The position numbers and the translations under genes are program-made. Positions 34,034 through 43,009 of a stretch of DNA of 64,000 nucleotides are shown in pieces. The first letter of the stretch is position 1, and every line of letters begins with the position of its first letter. The notes beneath the pieces are model-generated. The model ran no database searches. It was not told the origin of the DNA and was given only the letters and a program-made list of their open reading frames with translations. Where the stretch lies: the NCBI RefSeq assembly GCF_042435035.1, contig NZ_JBHMQT010000021.1, positions 1-64,000 on the forward strand, written 5' to 3'. Source of the DNA: Sphaerimonospora cavernae (GTDB taxonomy: Bacteria > Actinomycetota > Actinomycetes > Streptosporangiales > Streptosporangiaceae).

Positions 34034-36526
34034 GTGTTCAAGACCACCCTCGCCGGCCTGCTCGCGCACAAGCTGCGCCTGCTGCTCACCTCCCTGGCGA
34101 TCACGCTGGGGGTGGGCTTCATCGCCGGCACGTTCGTGCTGACCGACACCATCGACGCGGGGTTCAACCGGGCCTTCGCCGACGATGCCGCCACGGTCGA
34201 CGTGGTCGTGCTCCCGACCGAAGGCGATCTGTCCAGGGAAACGCTGGCCAGGGTCAGGGCCGTCACGGGCGTCCGGGACGCGCAGCCCATGGTCCGCGGC
34301 GATGCTCCGTTGATCGGCAAGGACGGCAGGACAGCCGGTGACCACCCGACCATGGGCGTGTCGATCCCGGCGAGCCGGCTCAAGGTCACGGGCGGCCACG
34401 GTCCCGAGACGGACGGCCAGGCCGTCCTCGAGAAGAACATCGCCAGGACCGAGGGCTTCCAGCCCGGCGACACGATCTCCGTGCTCGATCACCGCGGCGC
34501 CCGGCACGACTTCCGGCTCGTCGGCACCTTCGACGTGGGCCTCGACGCGGATCTCGCCCGGCTCGGCGCGGTCGCCTTCACTCCCGCCGACGCCCTGCGC
34601 ATGACCGGGGAGAAGGGCTTCCGTGAGATCGCCGTCGTCAGCGCCGGCCCCTCCCCCGAGAGTCTCCGTACGGCCGTCGAGGCGGCCCTCGGATCCGACG
34701 CCCCGAAGTCGACGACGATCGTCCAGACGGGGCAGCGGCGTGCCGCCGACCTGGCCGAGAAGAACGGCGTGAGCATGACCTTCATGAAGGTGGGGCTGCT
34801 GCTGTTCGGCGTGATCGCACTGCTCGTCGCCGGCCTGGTCATCTACAACACGTTCAACATTCTGGTGGCTCAGCGGATCCGTGAGATGGCGCTGCTGCGC
34901 TGCATCGGCGCGACCCGGCGCCAGGTGTTCGTCTCGATCGTGCTGGAGTCGGCGGTGGTCGGGCTGATCTCGGCCGTACTCGGACTGCTGGTCGGCTACG
35001 GCCTCGGCGCGGGCGCGGTGGCCGTACTGCAGGGCGTCGAGGCCGATCTCCCCACGGGCTCGGTCAGCCTGACCTCACAGACGATCGTCATCGGGCTCGT
35101 GACCGGGCTCGTGGTGACCATGGCGGCGGCGCTGCTGCCCGCCCGCCACGCGACCAGGGTCGCCCCGATCGCGGCGCTGCGCACCCAGGTCGAGGAGCAG
35201 ACGTTCCGCACCGGGGTCACCCGGATGATCTTCGCTGCCCTCTTCACGGTGGCCGGCGCCGCCCTGACCGCGTTGGGCGTGACCATGGAGCCCGGCGAGA
35301 GCGCGCTGTTCACGGTGATGGGCGGCGGCGTGCTGGTCTTCTTCGCCGTGCTCATCCTGGGCCCGGTGATCGTCAAACCGCTGAGCGGGCTGGCGGGCTG
35401 GCTGCCGGCGCGGCTGTTCGGCGTGCCGGGACGGCTGGCGCTCGCCAACGCGCGGCGCAACCCCGGGCGGGCGGCGACCACGACGGTCGCGCTCACCATC
35501 GGCGTCACGCTGATCACGTTCATGTCCGTGCTGACCGCGACCGTACGGTTGACGACCAGCAAGGAGCTCGACCGGCAGTTCCCGATCGACTACCTGGTCT
35601 CGGCCCAGGCCGGCACGGTGCCGGGCTCGGTGGTGGACGCGCTACGCGGACGGTCCGAGCTGGCCGACGTGACCGATGTGCGCGAGGCGGAAACCACGGT
35701 GAACGGCCGCGAATTCGGCGTGGGCGCCGTGACCCAGTCGGCCTTCGGCGTCTCGATCAAGCCGGAGGCGGCCTCGGGATCGATGGACGGGTTCGGCCCG
35801 GGCAAGGTCGCGATGAACGACTCCGTCGCCGAGGATCTCGGTCTCAAGGTCGGCGACACGGTCACGATCGCGTCGCCCAAGGGGGATCTGCGGCTCCAGT
35901 TGAGCGCGGTGCTGAAGTCGGGTGTCACCCTGCTGCCCCCGATCACCATCCCGGAGCAGACCTTCGTGCAGCGCTTCGACACGGTGACCCAGCGGATCGT
36001 CCTGGTCGATGCCGCCGAGGGGGTGCACCCCGACCTGGCGCGACGAGCCCTCGAGAAGGTCACGGCGGCCCATCCGGCGATCAAGATCGACAGCACGACC
36101 GCGATGCGCGGCCAGTTCGACGAGGCGATCGACATGATGCTGATGATCGTCATCGGCCTGCTGGGGCTCGCCGTCGTCATCTCGCTGCTGGGCATCGCGA
36201 ACACGCTGTCGCTGTCAGTGCACGAACGGACCCGCGAGTCGGCGCTGCTACGCGCCCTCGGGCTGACCCGGGCCCAGCTTCGGGGCATGCTCTCGGTCGA
36301 GGCCCTGGTCCTCGGGTTGGTCGGCGCGATCGTCGGCGTGGTGCTCGGCATCGCGTACGGCTGGGCCGCGACGCAGACGATGGCGGACCGCGTCTACTTC
36401 CAGCTCCCGGTCGGTCAGATCCTGATCTTCGTCGTGCTGTCGGGACTGGCCGGGGTGCTGGCGGCGCTGCTGCCCGCCCGGCGGGCGGCCCGGACTTCGA
36501 TCGTGGGCTCGCTGGTCGCCTCCTGA
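34034..36526 (+). CDS. FtsX-like ABC transporter permease
   Basis: An 830-residue permease with duplicated architecture. It has an N-terminal helix (LLLTSLAITLGVGFIAGTFVL), a MacB-like periplasmic domain, and a first FtsX block (VGLLLFGVIALLVAGLVIYN, MALLRCIGATRRQVF, LESAVVGLISAVLGLLVGYG). Central helices and a second periplasmic domain follow, then a second FtsX block (MLMIVIGLLGLAVVISLLGI, ESALLRALGLTRAQLRGML). It ends AARTSIVGSLVAS. It is translated from a GTG three bases after the ATPase. It forms the membrane part of the same transporter; substrate not predictable. Confidence 0.94.
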   Translation: MFKTTLAGLLAHKLRLLLTSLAITLGVGFIAGTFVLTDTIDAGFNRAFADDAATVDVVVLPTEGDLSRETLARVRAVTGVRDAQPMVRGDAPLIGKDGRTAGDHPTMGVSIPASRLKVTGGHGPETDGQAVLEKNIARTEGFQPGDTISVLDHRGARHDFRLVGTFDVGLDADLARLGAVAFTPADALRMTGEKGFREIAVVSAGPSPESLRTAVEAALGSDAPKSTTIVQTGQRRAADLAEKNGVSMTFMKVGLLLFGVIALLVAGLVIYNTFNILVAQRIREMALLRCIGATRRQVFVSIVLESAVVGLISAVLGLLVGYGLGAGAVAVLQGVEADLPTGSVSLTSQTIVIGLVTGLVVTMAAALLPARHATRVAPIAALRTQVEEQTFRTGVTRMIFAALFTVAGAALTALGVTMEPGESALFTVMGGGVLVFFAVLILGPVIVKPLSGLAGWLPARLFGVPGRLALANARRNPGRAATTTVALTIGVTLITFMSVLTATVRLTTSKELDRQFPIDYLVSAQAGTVPGSVVDALRGRSELADVTDVREAETTVNGREFGVGAVTQSAFGVSIKPEAASGSMDGFGPGKVAMNDSVAEDLGLKVGDTVTIASPKGDLRLQLSAVLKSGVTLLPPITIPEQTFVQRFDTVTQRIVLVDAAEGVHPDLARRALEKVTAAHPAIKIDSTTAMRGQFDEAIDMMLMIVIGLLGLAVVISLLGIANTLSLSVHERTRESALLRALGLTRAQLRGMLSVEALVLGLVGAIVGVVLGIAYGWAATQTMADRVYFQLPVGQILIFVVLSGLAGVLAALLPARRAARTSIVGSLVAS

Positions 36527-36548
36527 CACCGCCCGGCACGGGCAGCGC

Positions 36549-36596
36549 CGTTCACAGGCCCGTTCGCAGGCCCGTTCACAGTCCCGATCACAGGCG
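36549..36596. repeat. Four-copy 12-bp tandem repeat between convergent genes
   Basis: Units CGTTCACAGGCC, CGTTCGCAGGCC, CGTTCACAGTCC and CGATCACAGGCG run in tandem between the permease stop and the Tox-PL gene, covering the stop codon of the latter. Confidence 0.85.
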
Positions 36597-37880
36597 CTGG
36601 CCGTGCCGGTCGATGACCACGCTGAACACGCCGGTGACCTCTTCATACGGCGGCTCGACGGCCATGTGACCACGCTGGGCGTCGATCCACAGCACCTCAC
36701 CGTTGCAGTTGACGGCGTTCCAGGCATGGCTGCCGCCGGTGGGCCAGCGAGTGATCAGGACGGCGGACGCGCCGTGACCACCGAAGACCAGCCGCTGGGC
36801 GATCGCGACGTAGGCGCGGCGGCCGTGCCCCACGTATTCGAACCGGTGCCCCAGCCACTCCTCCGCCCGGGCCACTCCCCCGATCTCCCCGGTCAGCAGC
36901 GGCCGGCCGACCGTGTCGTACTCCGGGTACCGGCGCGCCGCCACGACGGGCTCGCCATGCCAGGTCGAGATCACCGCGAGCGAGCAGTCGAGCGCGTTGG
37001 TGGCCCGGAACGGGTCTTCCGTGGGCCCCTCCGCGTTGATCAGCCTGATCCACGTGCCGCGCGGGTCGGGGAAGCGCCCACCGACCGCCTGAGCCAGGCT
37101 CACCTGCGACTGCGGGTCCGGCTCCGCGAGTCCGCCGGGCCTGCCGTACGGCCGGGTCTCCTCGAGCCTCGGCGGACGGCCCGGCCGGTCGAGCCAGTCG
37201 TCCTCCTCCTCCAGAACCGGCGCCCAATCCCTCGGGCCGTTCGAGGTCGCCCCCGCCATGCGGAACTCTTCGGTAGGGACAGGCTCGTCGGCGGACGAAG
37301 CATCCGCGACTCCGGAGCCCGGCACAACAGCCTGACCGTCGGATCCGAGGGCGCCCTCTGTCTCACTGGCCGGCTCACAGGCCTCGGCGGCCCGGTGGTC
37401 ATCAACCGCCTCATCGGAGTAGAGAGCCTCGTCCTCGACGTGATTCTCTACCCGGTCCCCGGCCCGATCGGCAGGCTCGTGCCGTCCGTCCGGTTGACCC
37501 GGGGAGAGCTCACACGCATCCGCGGGCTCATGGACCGGCTCATCGCCGGGGACGATCCCACCTGTGCCGTGCTTCTCCCCTGCGGCCACGTCCGCCGCCG
37601 TGATCTTGTCTGCGAACAGGTCGTCGCACCGGGAGCCCCCCACCCCATTCATGCCGTTCAAGCCGTGCGAGCTGTTCAACCCGTTGGCGGTGCCGGTCAG
37701 CAGGGCGGGGATCCGGCCCTCCGGCCGACGCTCCTCCAGACGACGCTCCACTCTCGGCTCGGACGCCTCAGCGGCCCGCTCGTAATCACGCCACCTGCGG
37801 CCGTCCGCGGTCACCACGGGGTCGTACATACCGGACGGCAACCGCCACCGGGCAGACCGACGGAACTTCTCCTGATTCAT
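36588..37880 (-). CDS. Papain-fold toxin 1 (Tox-PL, glutamine deamidase-type) domain protein
   Basis: A 430-residue protein whose last 160 residues look like the Tox-PL/papain-fold toxin 1 domain: GTWIRLINAEG, then Cys299 in FRATNALDCSLAVISTWHG, His385 in PTGGSHAWNAVN and Asp400 in NGEVLWIDAQRG, giving a Cys-His-Asp triad. In the family this domain is the toxic C-terminus of polymorphic toxins and related effectors, deamidating or proteolysing targets. The first 260 residues are mostly disordered and acidic, with no signal peptide, WXG100 or LXG leader, so it is probably cytosolic or a domesticated version. AGGGGG lies nine bases before the ATG. No obvious immunity gene follows; an RsbW-like ATPase gene lies 201 bases upstream on the same strand. 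Confidence 0.75.
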   Translation of the reverse strand: MNQEKFRRSARWRLPSGMYDPVVTADGRRWRDYERAAEASEPRVERRLEERRPEGRIPALLTGTANGLNSSHGLNGMNGVGGSRCDDLFADKITAADVAAGEKHGTGGIVPGDEPVHEPADACELSPGQPDGRHEPADRAGDRVENHVEDEALYSDEAVDDHRAAEACEPASETEGALGSDGQAVVPGSGVADASSADEPVPTEEFRMAGATSNGPRDWAPVLEEEDDWLDRPGRPPRLEETRPYGRPGGLAEPDPQSQVSLAQAVGGRFPDPRGTWIRLINAEGPTEDPFRATNALDCSLAVISTWHGEPVVAARRYPEYDTVGRPLLTGEIGGVARAEEWLGHRFEYVGHGRRAYVAIAQRLVFGGHGASAVLITRWPTGGSHAWNAVNCNGEVLWIDAQRGHMAVEPPYEEVTGVFSVVIDRHGQRL

Positions 37881-38081
37881 GTGCTGCGGCCCCCTCCTTC
37901 GCGCACATCAGGGTGCGATGCTAGGGCGGACCGCTCGGAAGCCGCGGCTGATTTTCCCAACTCCAGACCCGCAGCTGAACTTGTCCTGCATTCGGCAAAA
38001 TACAGCTCGGCTCCATTGGCTCAGCCCACCCGCAACGTTATGGAGTGGCGCTCAAGCCAGGCGGAACTACCGAAAAGCAGC

Positions 38082-38585
38082 TCAGAGTGCGGGCCAGGCT
38101 ACGAGCTGGAACCAGACAGACTTTCCGTACGGGGTGAGCTCCCAGCCCCAGCGGTGGGAGAACATCTGGACGATGGCCAGGCCCCGGCCGCGCAGGTCGT
38201 AATCGCGGGCCTGGCGAGGCTGGGGCAGCGCGCTGCACGAGTCGTGGACGTCGACCACGAGCAGCCTGCACTCCCGGCTGATCGTCACCCTGATCCTGCT
38301 CGTCTCGGGGACGCCCACCGACCCATGGGTGATCGCGTTCGTGACGAGTTCCGAGGCCAGGAGCTCGGCGATCTCCGGGACATCCTCGCCGGCGCCCCAG
38401 TCAGCGGCCACATCGCTTACGAACCGGCGGACCGAGGCCAGGCACTGCGGGTCACGCGGAATCCACTTCTCCCCCAGCACCGGGCCGTCCCGTTCCGATG
38501 CGCCGCGACCGGCCACAGGTGGTGTTCGCGGCTTGACTGACTTGAGCCCCTCCACCGTCTCAACGGCTTCGGCTGCCTCGATCAT
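38082..38585 (-). CDS. ATP-binding protein, RsbW/SpoIIAB-like (HATPase_c_2)
   Basis: A 167-residue GHKL-type ATPase: CLASVRRFVSDVAADWG, the N-box ELLASELVTNAITHGSVG, VVDVHDSC (G1-like) and LRGRGLAIVQMFSHRWGWE (G2). The family includes anti-sigma factor kinases and many orphan actinomycete regulators that travel with DUF397/DUF5753 helix-turn-helix proteins. Here a decayed DUF5753 fragment lies divergently at 38772-39008, supporting that history. Start at 38585. Partner unknown; it may share regulation with the downstream Tox-PL gene. Confidence 0.88.
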   Translation of the reverse strand: MIEAAEAVETVEGLKSVKPRTPPVAGRGASERDGPVLGEKWIPRDPQCLASVRRFVSDVAADWGAGEDVPEIAELLASELVTNAITHGSVGVPETSRIRVTISRECRLLVVDVHDSCSALPQPRQARDYDLRGRGLAIVQMFSHRWGWELTPYGKSVWFQLVAWPAL

Positions 38586-38771
38586 CGGCTTCTCCCAGCT
38601 TGAAACCGCATCCTCATTGGGTTACTCCCCCAGCGTGCCGAGCCACCAATACTCTCTGTACGGATTTGATTACCAAGGCCGACGTTTGGCGGTCGGCTGG
38701 ACGCGATTGAACTCCGACAGGGAGTGTCATTGTGGTCACATCTACTCGCCGCAGGCGATATGGGATAGGGC

Positions 38772-39008
38772 GTGCGGATCGTGCCGCCCGGCCGGGTCGG
38801 GTCCGGCCTCCTGGCCGGATTCTCGATCGCCACGCTGGAGGACGGAAGCGAGATCGCCCATCTGGAAACGGCCGTTCGCGGGCTTACGCACCAGCGGCCG
38901 GGGACGACGTCGCGGCAGCCGTACGACTGTCGTTCGACGCCATGCTGCGCCACAACCGGACCACGGGCGGGCGCTCTACTCGAAACTCTGGACCGATCAC
39001 TTTATCGA
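38772..39008 (+). pseudogene. DUF5753 (XRE-regulator C-terminal domain) relic
   Basis: MRIVPPGRVGSGLLAGFSIA then TLEDGSEIAHLETAVRGL is the core of a DUF5753 domain. The sequence then shifts frame, with GDDVAAAVRLSFDAMLRHN in a second frame and ALLETLDRSLYR back in the first. The N-terminal helix-turn-helix is missing. It is the leftover of an Scr1-type regulator beside the RsbW-like ATPase. Confidence 0.6.
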
Positions 39009-39052
39009 CGCATGAGCCGTTTTCTCGGATGGATGCAATCGGCCACGTGACG

Positions 39053-39655
39053 TTACGGAACTGCTTGGGCGATGATGGGGACCAGGGCGCGGAAGGCGCG
39101 GCCGCGATGGCTGATGGCGTCCTTCTCCTCGGCGGACATCTCGGCGGTCGTACGGCTGTCGCCGTCCGGTACGAAGATCGGGTCGTAGCCGAAGCCGCCC
39201 GTCCCCCGAGGCTCACGGATCAGGACACCGTGCACCGCCCCCTCGGCCACGTGCTCCTCGCCCGACGGGAGCGCGAGCGCGGCGCTGCAGGCGAAATGGG
39301 CCCGGCGGCGCCCGTCGGGCACGTCGGAGATCTGGGCCAGCAGCAGGTTGAGGTTGGCCTTGTCGTCACCGTGGCCGCCCGACCAACGGGCCGAGAAGAT
39401 GCCGGGCATACCGTTCAGGGCGTCGACGCAGAGCCCGGAGTCGTCGGCGACCGCGGGCAGCCCGCTCCCGGCCGCCACGGCATGCGCCTTGAGCAGGGCG
39501 TTCTCGGCGAACGTGCTACCGGTCTCGGCCACCTCGCCGATCTCGGGAAAGCCGTCCAGCCCCACGAGTTCGACCGGCACGCCGACCTCGGCCAGGATCC
39601 GGCGCAGCTCGACGATCTTCCCGGCGTTGCGCGTGGCCAGGACCACCCTCGTCAT
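39053..39655 (-). CDS. rdgB: XTP/dITP diphosphatase (RdgB/HAM1)
   Basis: A 200-residue house-cleaning pyrophosphatase that hydrolyses dITP, XTP and ITP to monophosphates. Motifs: VLATRNAGKIVELR at the start, AVADDSGLCVDALNGMPGIFSARW, GGFGYDPIFVPDG and SHRGRAF. The ATG at 39655 is 20 bases after the RNase PH stop codon. An upstream extension of the frame is an RNase PH shadow. It is the last gene of the murI-MBL-rph-rdgB series. Confidence 0.95.
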   Translation of the reverse strand: MTRVVLATRNAGKIVELRRILAEVGVPVELVGLDGFPEIGEVAETGSTFAENALLKAHAVAAGSGLPAVADDSGLCVDALNGMPGIFSARWSGGHGDDKANLNLLLAQISDVPDGRRRAHFACSAALALPSGEEHVAEGAVHGVLIREPRGTGGFGYDPIFVPDGDSRTTAEMSAEEKDAISHRGRAFRALVPIIAQAVP

Positions 39656-39675
39656 CGCTTCTGTCCTTCCGGGGA

Positions 39676-40392
39676 TCAGGCGAGCGTCTCGGCCTGCAGA
39701 CGGGTCAGCTCGGCACAGCCGGCGGTGGCGAGATCGAGCAGCCCGTTCAGCAGGGCCCGGTCGAACGGCGTGCCTTCGGCCGTGCCCTGCACCTCCACGA
39801 AGTCGCCGCCGCCGGTCATCACGACGTTCATGTCGGTCTCGGCCTTGACGTCCTCGGTGTAGCACAGGTCGAGCAGCGGCTCGGTGCCGATGACGCCGAC
39901 CGAGACGGCGGCGACCGAGTTCACCAGCGGGTCGCCGGGACACATCCGCCGCTTGCGCATCCAGGCCACGGCGTCGGCGAGGGCGACGTACGCCCCGGTG
40001 ATCGCGGCGGTCCGGGTGCCGCCGTCGGCCTGCAGCACGTCGCAGTCCAGGAGGATCGAGTTCTCCCCCAGCGCCTTGTAGTCCACGCAGGCCCGCAACG
40101 ACCGGCCGATCAGCCGGGAGATCTCGTGGGTCCGGCCGCCGATCCTGCCCCGGACCGACTCCCGGTCGCTGCGCGTGTTGGTGGAGCGGGGCAGCATGGC
40201 GTACTCGGCCGTCACCCAGCCCAGGCCGCTGCCCTTGCGCCATCGGGGCACGCCGGTCTCGACGGTCGCGGCGCACAGCACCTTGGTCGCCCCGAACTCC
40301 ACGAGCACGGAACCCTCCGCGTGCGCGAGCCAGTTGCGGGTGATGGTCACGGGACGAAGTTGATCGGGTCGACGACCGTCTGCACGAGTCAT
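39676..40392 (-). CDS. rph: Ribonuclease PH
   Basis: A 238-residue phosphate-dependent 3'-5' exoribonuclease that trims tRNA 3' ends. Seen: EGSVLVEFGATKVLCAATVE, RKGSGLGWVTAEYAMLPRST, the phosphate-binding RTHEISRLIGRSLRA, LDCDVLQADGGTRTAAITGA and MNVVMTGGGDFVEVQGTAEG. The start is the ATG at 40392. It is in line with rdgB downstream and the MBL hydrolase gene 10 bases upstream. Confidence 0.95.
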   Translation of the reverse strand: MTRADGRRPDQLRPVTITRNWLAHAEGSVLVEFGATKVLCAATVETGVPRWRKGSGLGWVTAEYAMLPRSTNTRSDRESVRGRIGGRTHEISRLIGRSLRACVDYKALGENSILLDCDVLQADGGTRTAAITGAYVALADAVAWMRKRRMCPGDPLVNSVAAVSVGVIGTEPLLDLCYTEDVKAETDMNVVMTGGGDFVEVQGTAEGTPFDRALLNGLLDLATAGCAELTRLQAETLA

Positions 40393-40402
40393 AGTGGTCA
40401 CC

Positions 40403-41161
40403 TTAACCCCCTGTGAGGTCGTAGACGGCCCCGCTGCGCGCGAGCTCCATCCGGCCGCCGAATCCGCCGCGCGAGGCGTCGTCGAGGATCCTGGCCGGGT
40501 CGTGCCAGGGCACGAGGTGCGTGAGGACGAGCGTGCCCGCCTCGGCCCGGGCGGCATGCTCGGCGGCCTGCCGCCCGTTGAGGTGGAGTCCGGGGGGCAG
40601 TCCGGGGACGTCGAGAAACGACGCCTCGCACAGCAGCATGTCGGCCTGGCGTGCGAGATCGACCAGCTCCGGGCACTCGCCCGTGTCGGCGGAGTACACC
40701 ACGGAGCGGCCGCCGTGGGTCACGCGGAAGCCGTACGTCTCGATGGGGTGGTTCATCGGCGCGGCGGCCACTTCGAATGGGCCGATCCCTGTCACCCCGG
40801 GGGTCAGCGGCACGAAATCGAAGGATCTCTCCAGCACCGGCTCGTCCGGCATCCCGTACGCGGCGTTGAGCCTGCGGTCGGCTCCGGCGGGAGCGTGCAG
40901 CGGTACCTTGGGCAGCGGGCCGTCCGGGGTGTAGGTGCGCACGACGTGGTACGCGCACACGTCGAGGCAGTGATCCGCGTGCAGGTGGGACAGACAGATC
41001 GCGTCGACGTCGTAGAGGCCGATGTGCCGCTGCAGTGCGCCGAGCGCCCCGCTGCCGAAATCGAGCAGCAGCCGGAAGCCCTCGGCCTCCAGCAGATAAC
41101 AGGACGACGGGCTGTCCGGCCCGGGAAAGCTGCCCGAGCATCCGATGACGGTCAGTTTCAC
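40403..41161 (-). CDS. MBL-fold metallo-hydrolase (Rv1339-like)
   Basis: A 252-residue metallo-beta-lactamase-fold hydrolase with CLSHLHADHCLDV (HxHxDH), SADTGECPEL and THLVPWHDP as metal ligands, and GSGALGALQRHIG near the N-terminus. Position between murI and rph matches M. tuberculosis Rv1339, an atypical class II cyclic-nucleotide phosphodiesterase, so cAMP turnover is a reasonable hypothesis. The start overlaps the murI stop by four bases (ATGA). Confidence 0.88.
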   Translation of the reverse strand: MKLTVIGCSGSFPGPDSPSSCYLLEAEGFRLLLDFGSGALGALQRHIGLYDVDAICLSHLHADHCLDVCAYHVVRTYTPDGPLPKVPLHAPAGADRRLNAAYGMPDEPVLERSFDFVPLTPGVTGIGPFEVAAAPMNHPIETYGFRVTHGGRSVVYSADTGECPELVDLARQADMLLCEASFLDVPGLPPGLHLNGRQAAEHAARAEAGTLVLTHLVPWHDPARILDDASRGGFGGRMELARSGAVYDLTGG

Positions 41162-42021
41162 AGCGAGCTCCCAATATCGGATTCGCTCGATTCACCCCGC
41201 GCCGATTCACCCCGCACCGGCTCACCCAACGTCGCGATCTCGACGGCCTGGATCTCCGGCCCGAGGAACCGCCGCCCGAGCTGCTCGAACAGGTCGGTGT
41301 CGCCCGTGGCCCGGAAGCGGTGGACGGGCTCGGTGGTCCCGTCGGACAGTCCGTGGTCGTGCAGGAGCCGGTAGACGTCCTTCGCGGTCTCCTCGGCACT
41401 GGACACCAGCGTCACCCCGTCGCCCGCGACGTACGACAGCGCGCCGGTCAGCAGCGGATAGTGGGTGCAGCCCAGGATCAGCGTGTCGCAGCCGGAGTGC
41501 TGGATCGGCTTGAGGTAGCCGCGGATGACCTCGATCAGCTCGTCGCTCATCGTCTCGCCGCGTTCGACGAAGTCGACGAGCAGCGGCGTGGCGACCGCGA
41601 CCAACTCGACGTCGGGGGCGGCGGTGAAGGCGTCGTGATAGGCCATCGACTCGATCGTCGCCCGCGTGCCGATCACGCCGACCCGGCCGTTCCTGGTCGC
41701 CCGTACGGCACGGCGGGTGGCGGGCTGGATGACCTCGACGACCGGGACGTCGTACCGCTCCCTGGCGTCCCTGAGCACGGCGGAGCTGGCGCTGTTACAC
41801 GCGATCACCAGCATCTTGACGTCGTGCTCGACGAGGTGGTCCATCACCTCGAGCGCGTAGGCGCGCAGTTCGGCGATGCTCTTGGGCCCGTACGGCTGAC
41901 GCGCCGTGTCGGCGACGTAGAAGATCGACTCATGGGGCAACTGATCGATGATCGCCCGAGCGACGGTGAGTCCGCCCACCCCGCTGTCGAAGATCCCGAT
42001 CGCGCTGCTGTTGTCCGGCAC
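41158..42021 (-). CDS. murI: Glutamate racemase
   Basis: A 287-residue cofactor-independent racemase that provides D-glutamate for peptidoglycan. Signature motifs: AIGIFDSGVGGLTVARAI, the first catalytic Cys in MLVIACNSASSAV and the second in LILGCTHYPLL. The GTG at 42021 starts right before PDNSSAIG. About 20 residues at the C-terminus (ESARGESSESDIGSSL) are a loose Ser/Glu-rich tail. It is coupled to the MBL hydrolase gene. Confidence 0.95.
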   Translation of the reverse strand: MPDNSSAIGIFDSGVGGLTVARAIIDQLPHESIFYVADTARQPYGPKSIAELRAYALEVMDHLVEHDVKMLVIACNSASSAVLRDARERYDVPVVEVIQPATRRAVRATRNGRVGVIGTRATIESMAYHDAFTAAPDVELVAVATPLLVDFVERGETMSDELIEVIRGYLKPIQHSGCDTLILGCTHYPLLTGALSYVAGDGVTLVSSAEETAKDVYRLLHDHGLSDGTTEPVHRFRATGDTDLFEQLGRRFLGPEIQAVEIATLGEPVRGESARGESSESDIGSSL

Positions 42022-42050
42022 GCTTCCCAAGATTAGGGGAAACCCCGCGG

Positions 42051-42845
42051 TCAGCCGCGGCCGACGCGGGCGATCTGACGGGATTGGGCGACCAGTCGGC
42101 CCGCCGAGTCCCACACCTCGACGTCCTCGTCGAACCAGCCGTCGCTGATCAACCGCCCGCCGCCGATGACCGTGAGCCATCCGGGCACGGGCAGGGCGCG
42201 CAGGTGCCAGGTCAGTTCGACCGTCGGTGCCCAACCGCGGGCGCCGGCCGAGAACACCACGGGCGGCAGCGCGTCGACGGCCAGCGCGATCACGTAGGGA
42301 TCCGGGTCCTGCGGTTCGGCCATCCGGAAGTACGCCCGGGACTCCGGCCGCCCGGTCGGCTGCCCGGCGAGCCACCCGACCGTCGGGGGATCGAACAGCA
42401 TCTCCACCTGAGCGCTGAGGTTCATGTTCGACTCGGCCTTGGGCACGGGCAGGGGTACGCAGTGAGCCGGGTCGGGCATCGTCGTCAACGGCGCGTCCGA
42501 CCAGTCCGGGATCGCCGCGGGATCGAGCGTCGCCGTCGTCACGAGGGCCTCGATGAACGACTCGCCGTCCTGGACGAGGGTCGCCCGCGTCATCGCGGCC
42601 GTCCGGCCGGACTTGAGCCGGGCCAGCCGTACAGTGGCCGGGCCGGGCCGGGGCACCCGGAGGAACTGGGCACTCGTGGACACCGGGTGCGCGTGCGGCG
42701 AGGCGTCCACGACGGCCCGCAGCACGGTGGCCATGAGATAACCGCCGTTCAGCGGGCCGCCGATCGAGTACGCGTCATCGAGACACACGTCATAGGTCGC
42801 GTCGTCGACCCGGATCGCCTGCGTCGCCTCGTCGAACTTCGTCAC
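42051..42845 (-). CDS. Acyl-CoA thioesterase family (TesB-like, double hot-dog)
   Basis: A 264-residue protein with two hot-dog halves: SIGGPLNGGYLMATVLRAVV (first fold, helix), VSTSAQFLRVPRPGPATVRL, MTRATLVQDGESFIEALVT, and WAPTVELTWHLRALPVPGWL in the second. It is the actinobacterial thioesterase family protein that hydrolyses acyl-CoA; chain-length preference is not visible. I prefer the GTG at 42845 because GGAAGG lies seven bases before it; the frame extends to an alternative start at 42869. It is 29 bases upstream of murI and likely co-transcribed. Confidence 0.85.
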   Translation of the reverse strand: MTKFDEATQAIRVDDATYDVCLDDAYSIGGPLNGGYLMATVLRAVVDASPHAHPVSTSAQFLRVPRPGPATVRLARLKSGRTAAMTRATLVQDGESFIEALVTTATLDPAAIPDWSDAPLTTMPDPAHCVPLPVPKAESNMNLSAQVEMLFDPPTVGWLAGQPTGRPESRAYFRMAEPQDPDPYVIALAVDALPPVVFSAGARGWAPTVELTWHLRALPVPGWLTVIGGGRLISDGWFDEDVEVWDSAGRLVAQSRQIARVGRG

Positions 42846-43009
42846 CGCGCGCCCTTCCGCCACGAACAATCTCCCGAATGTTGTTCTAGAGCTACTTTAG
42901 CCGCTCCCCCATGACCGGATTCCACCGGAATCAAGTGATGTGCAAGCGCTTTGTTATTCGAAGCCCATAAAGTCTAGACGATCACTGCTATCTACTCCGG
43001 AAGTGAGAT

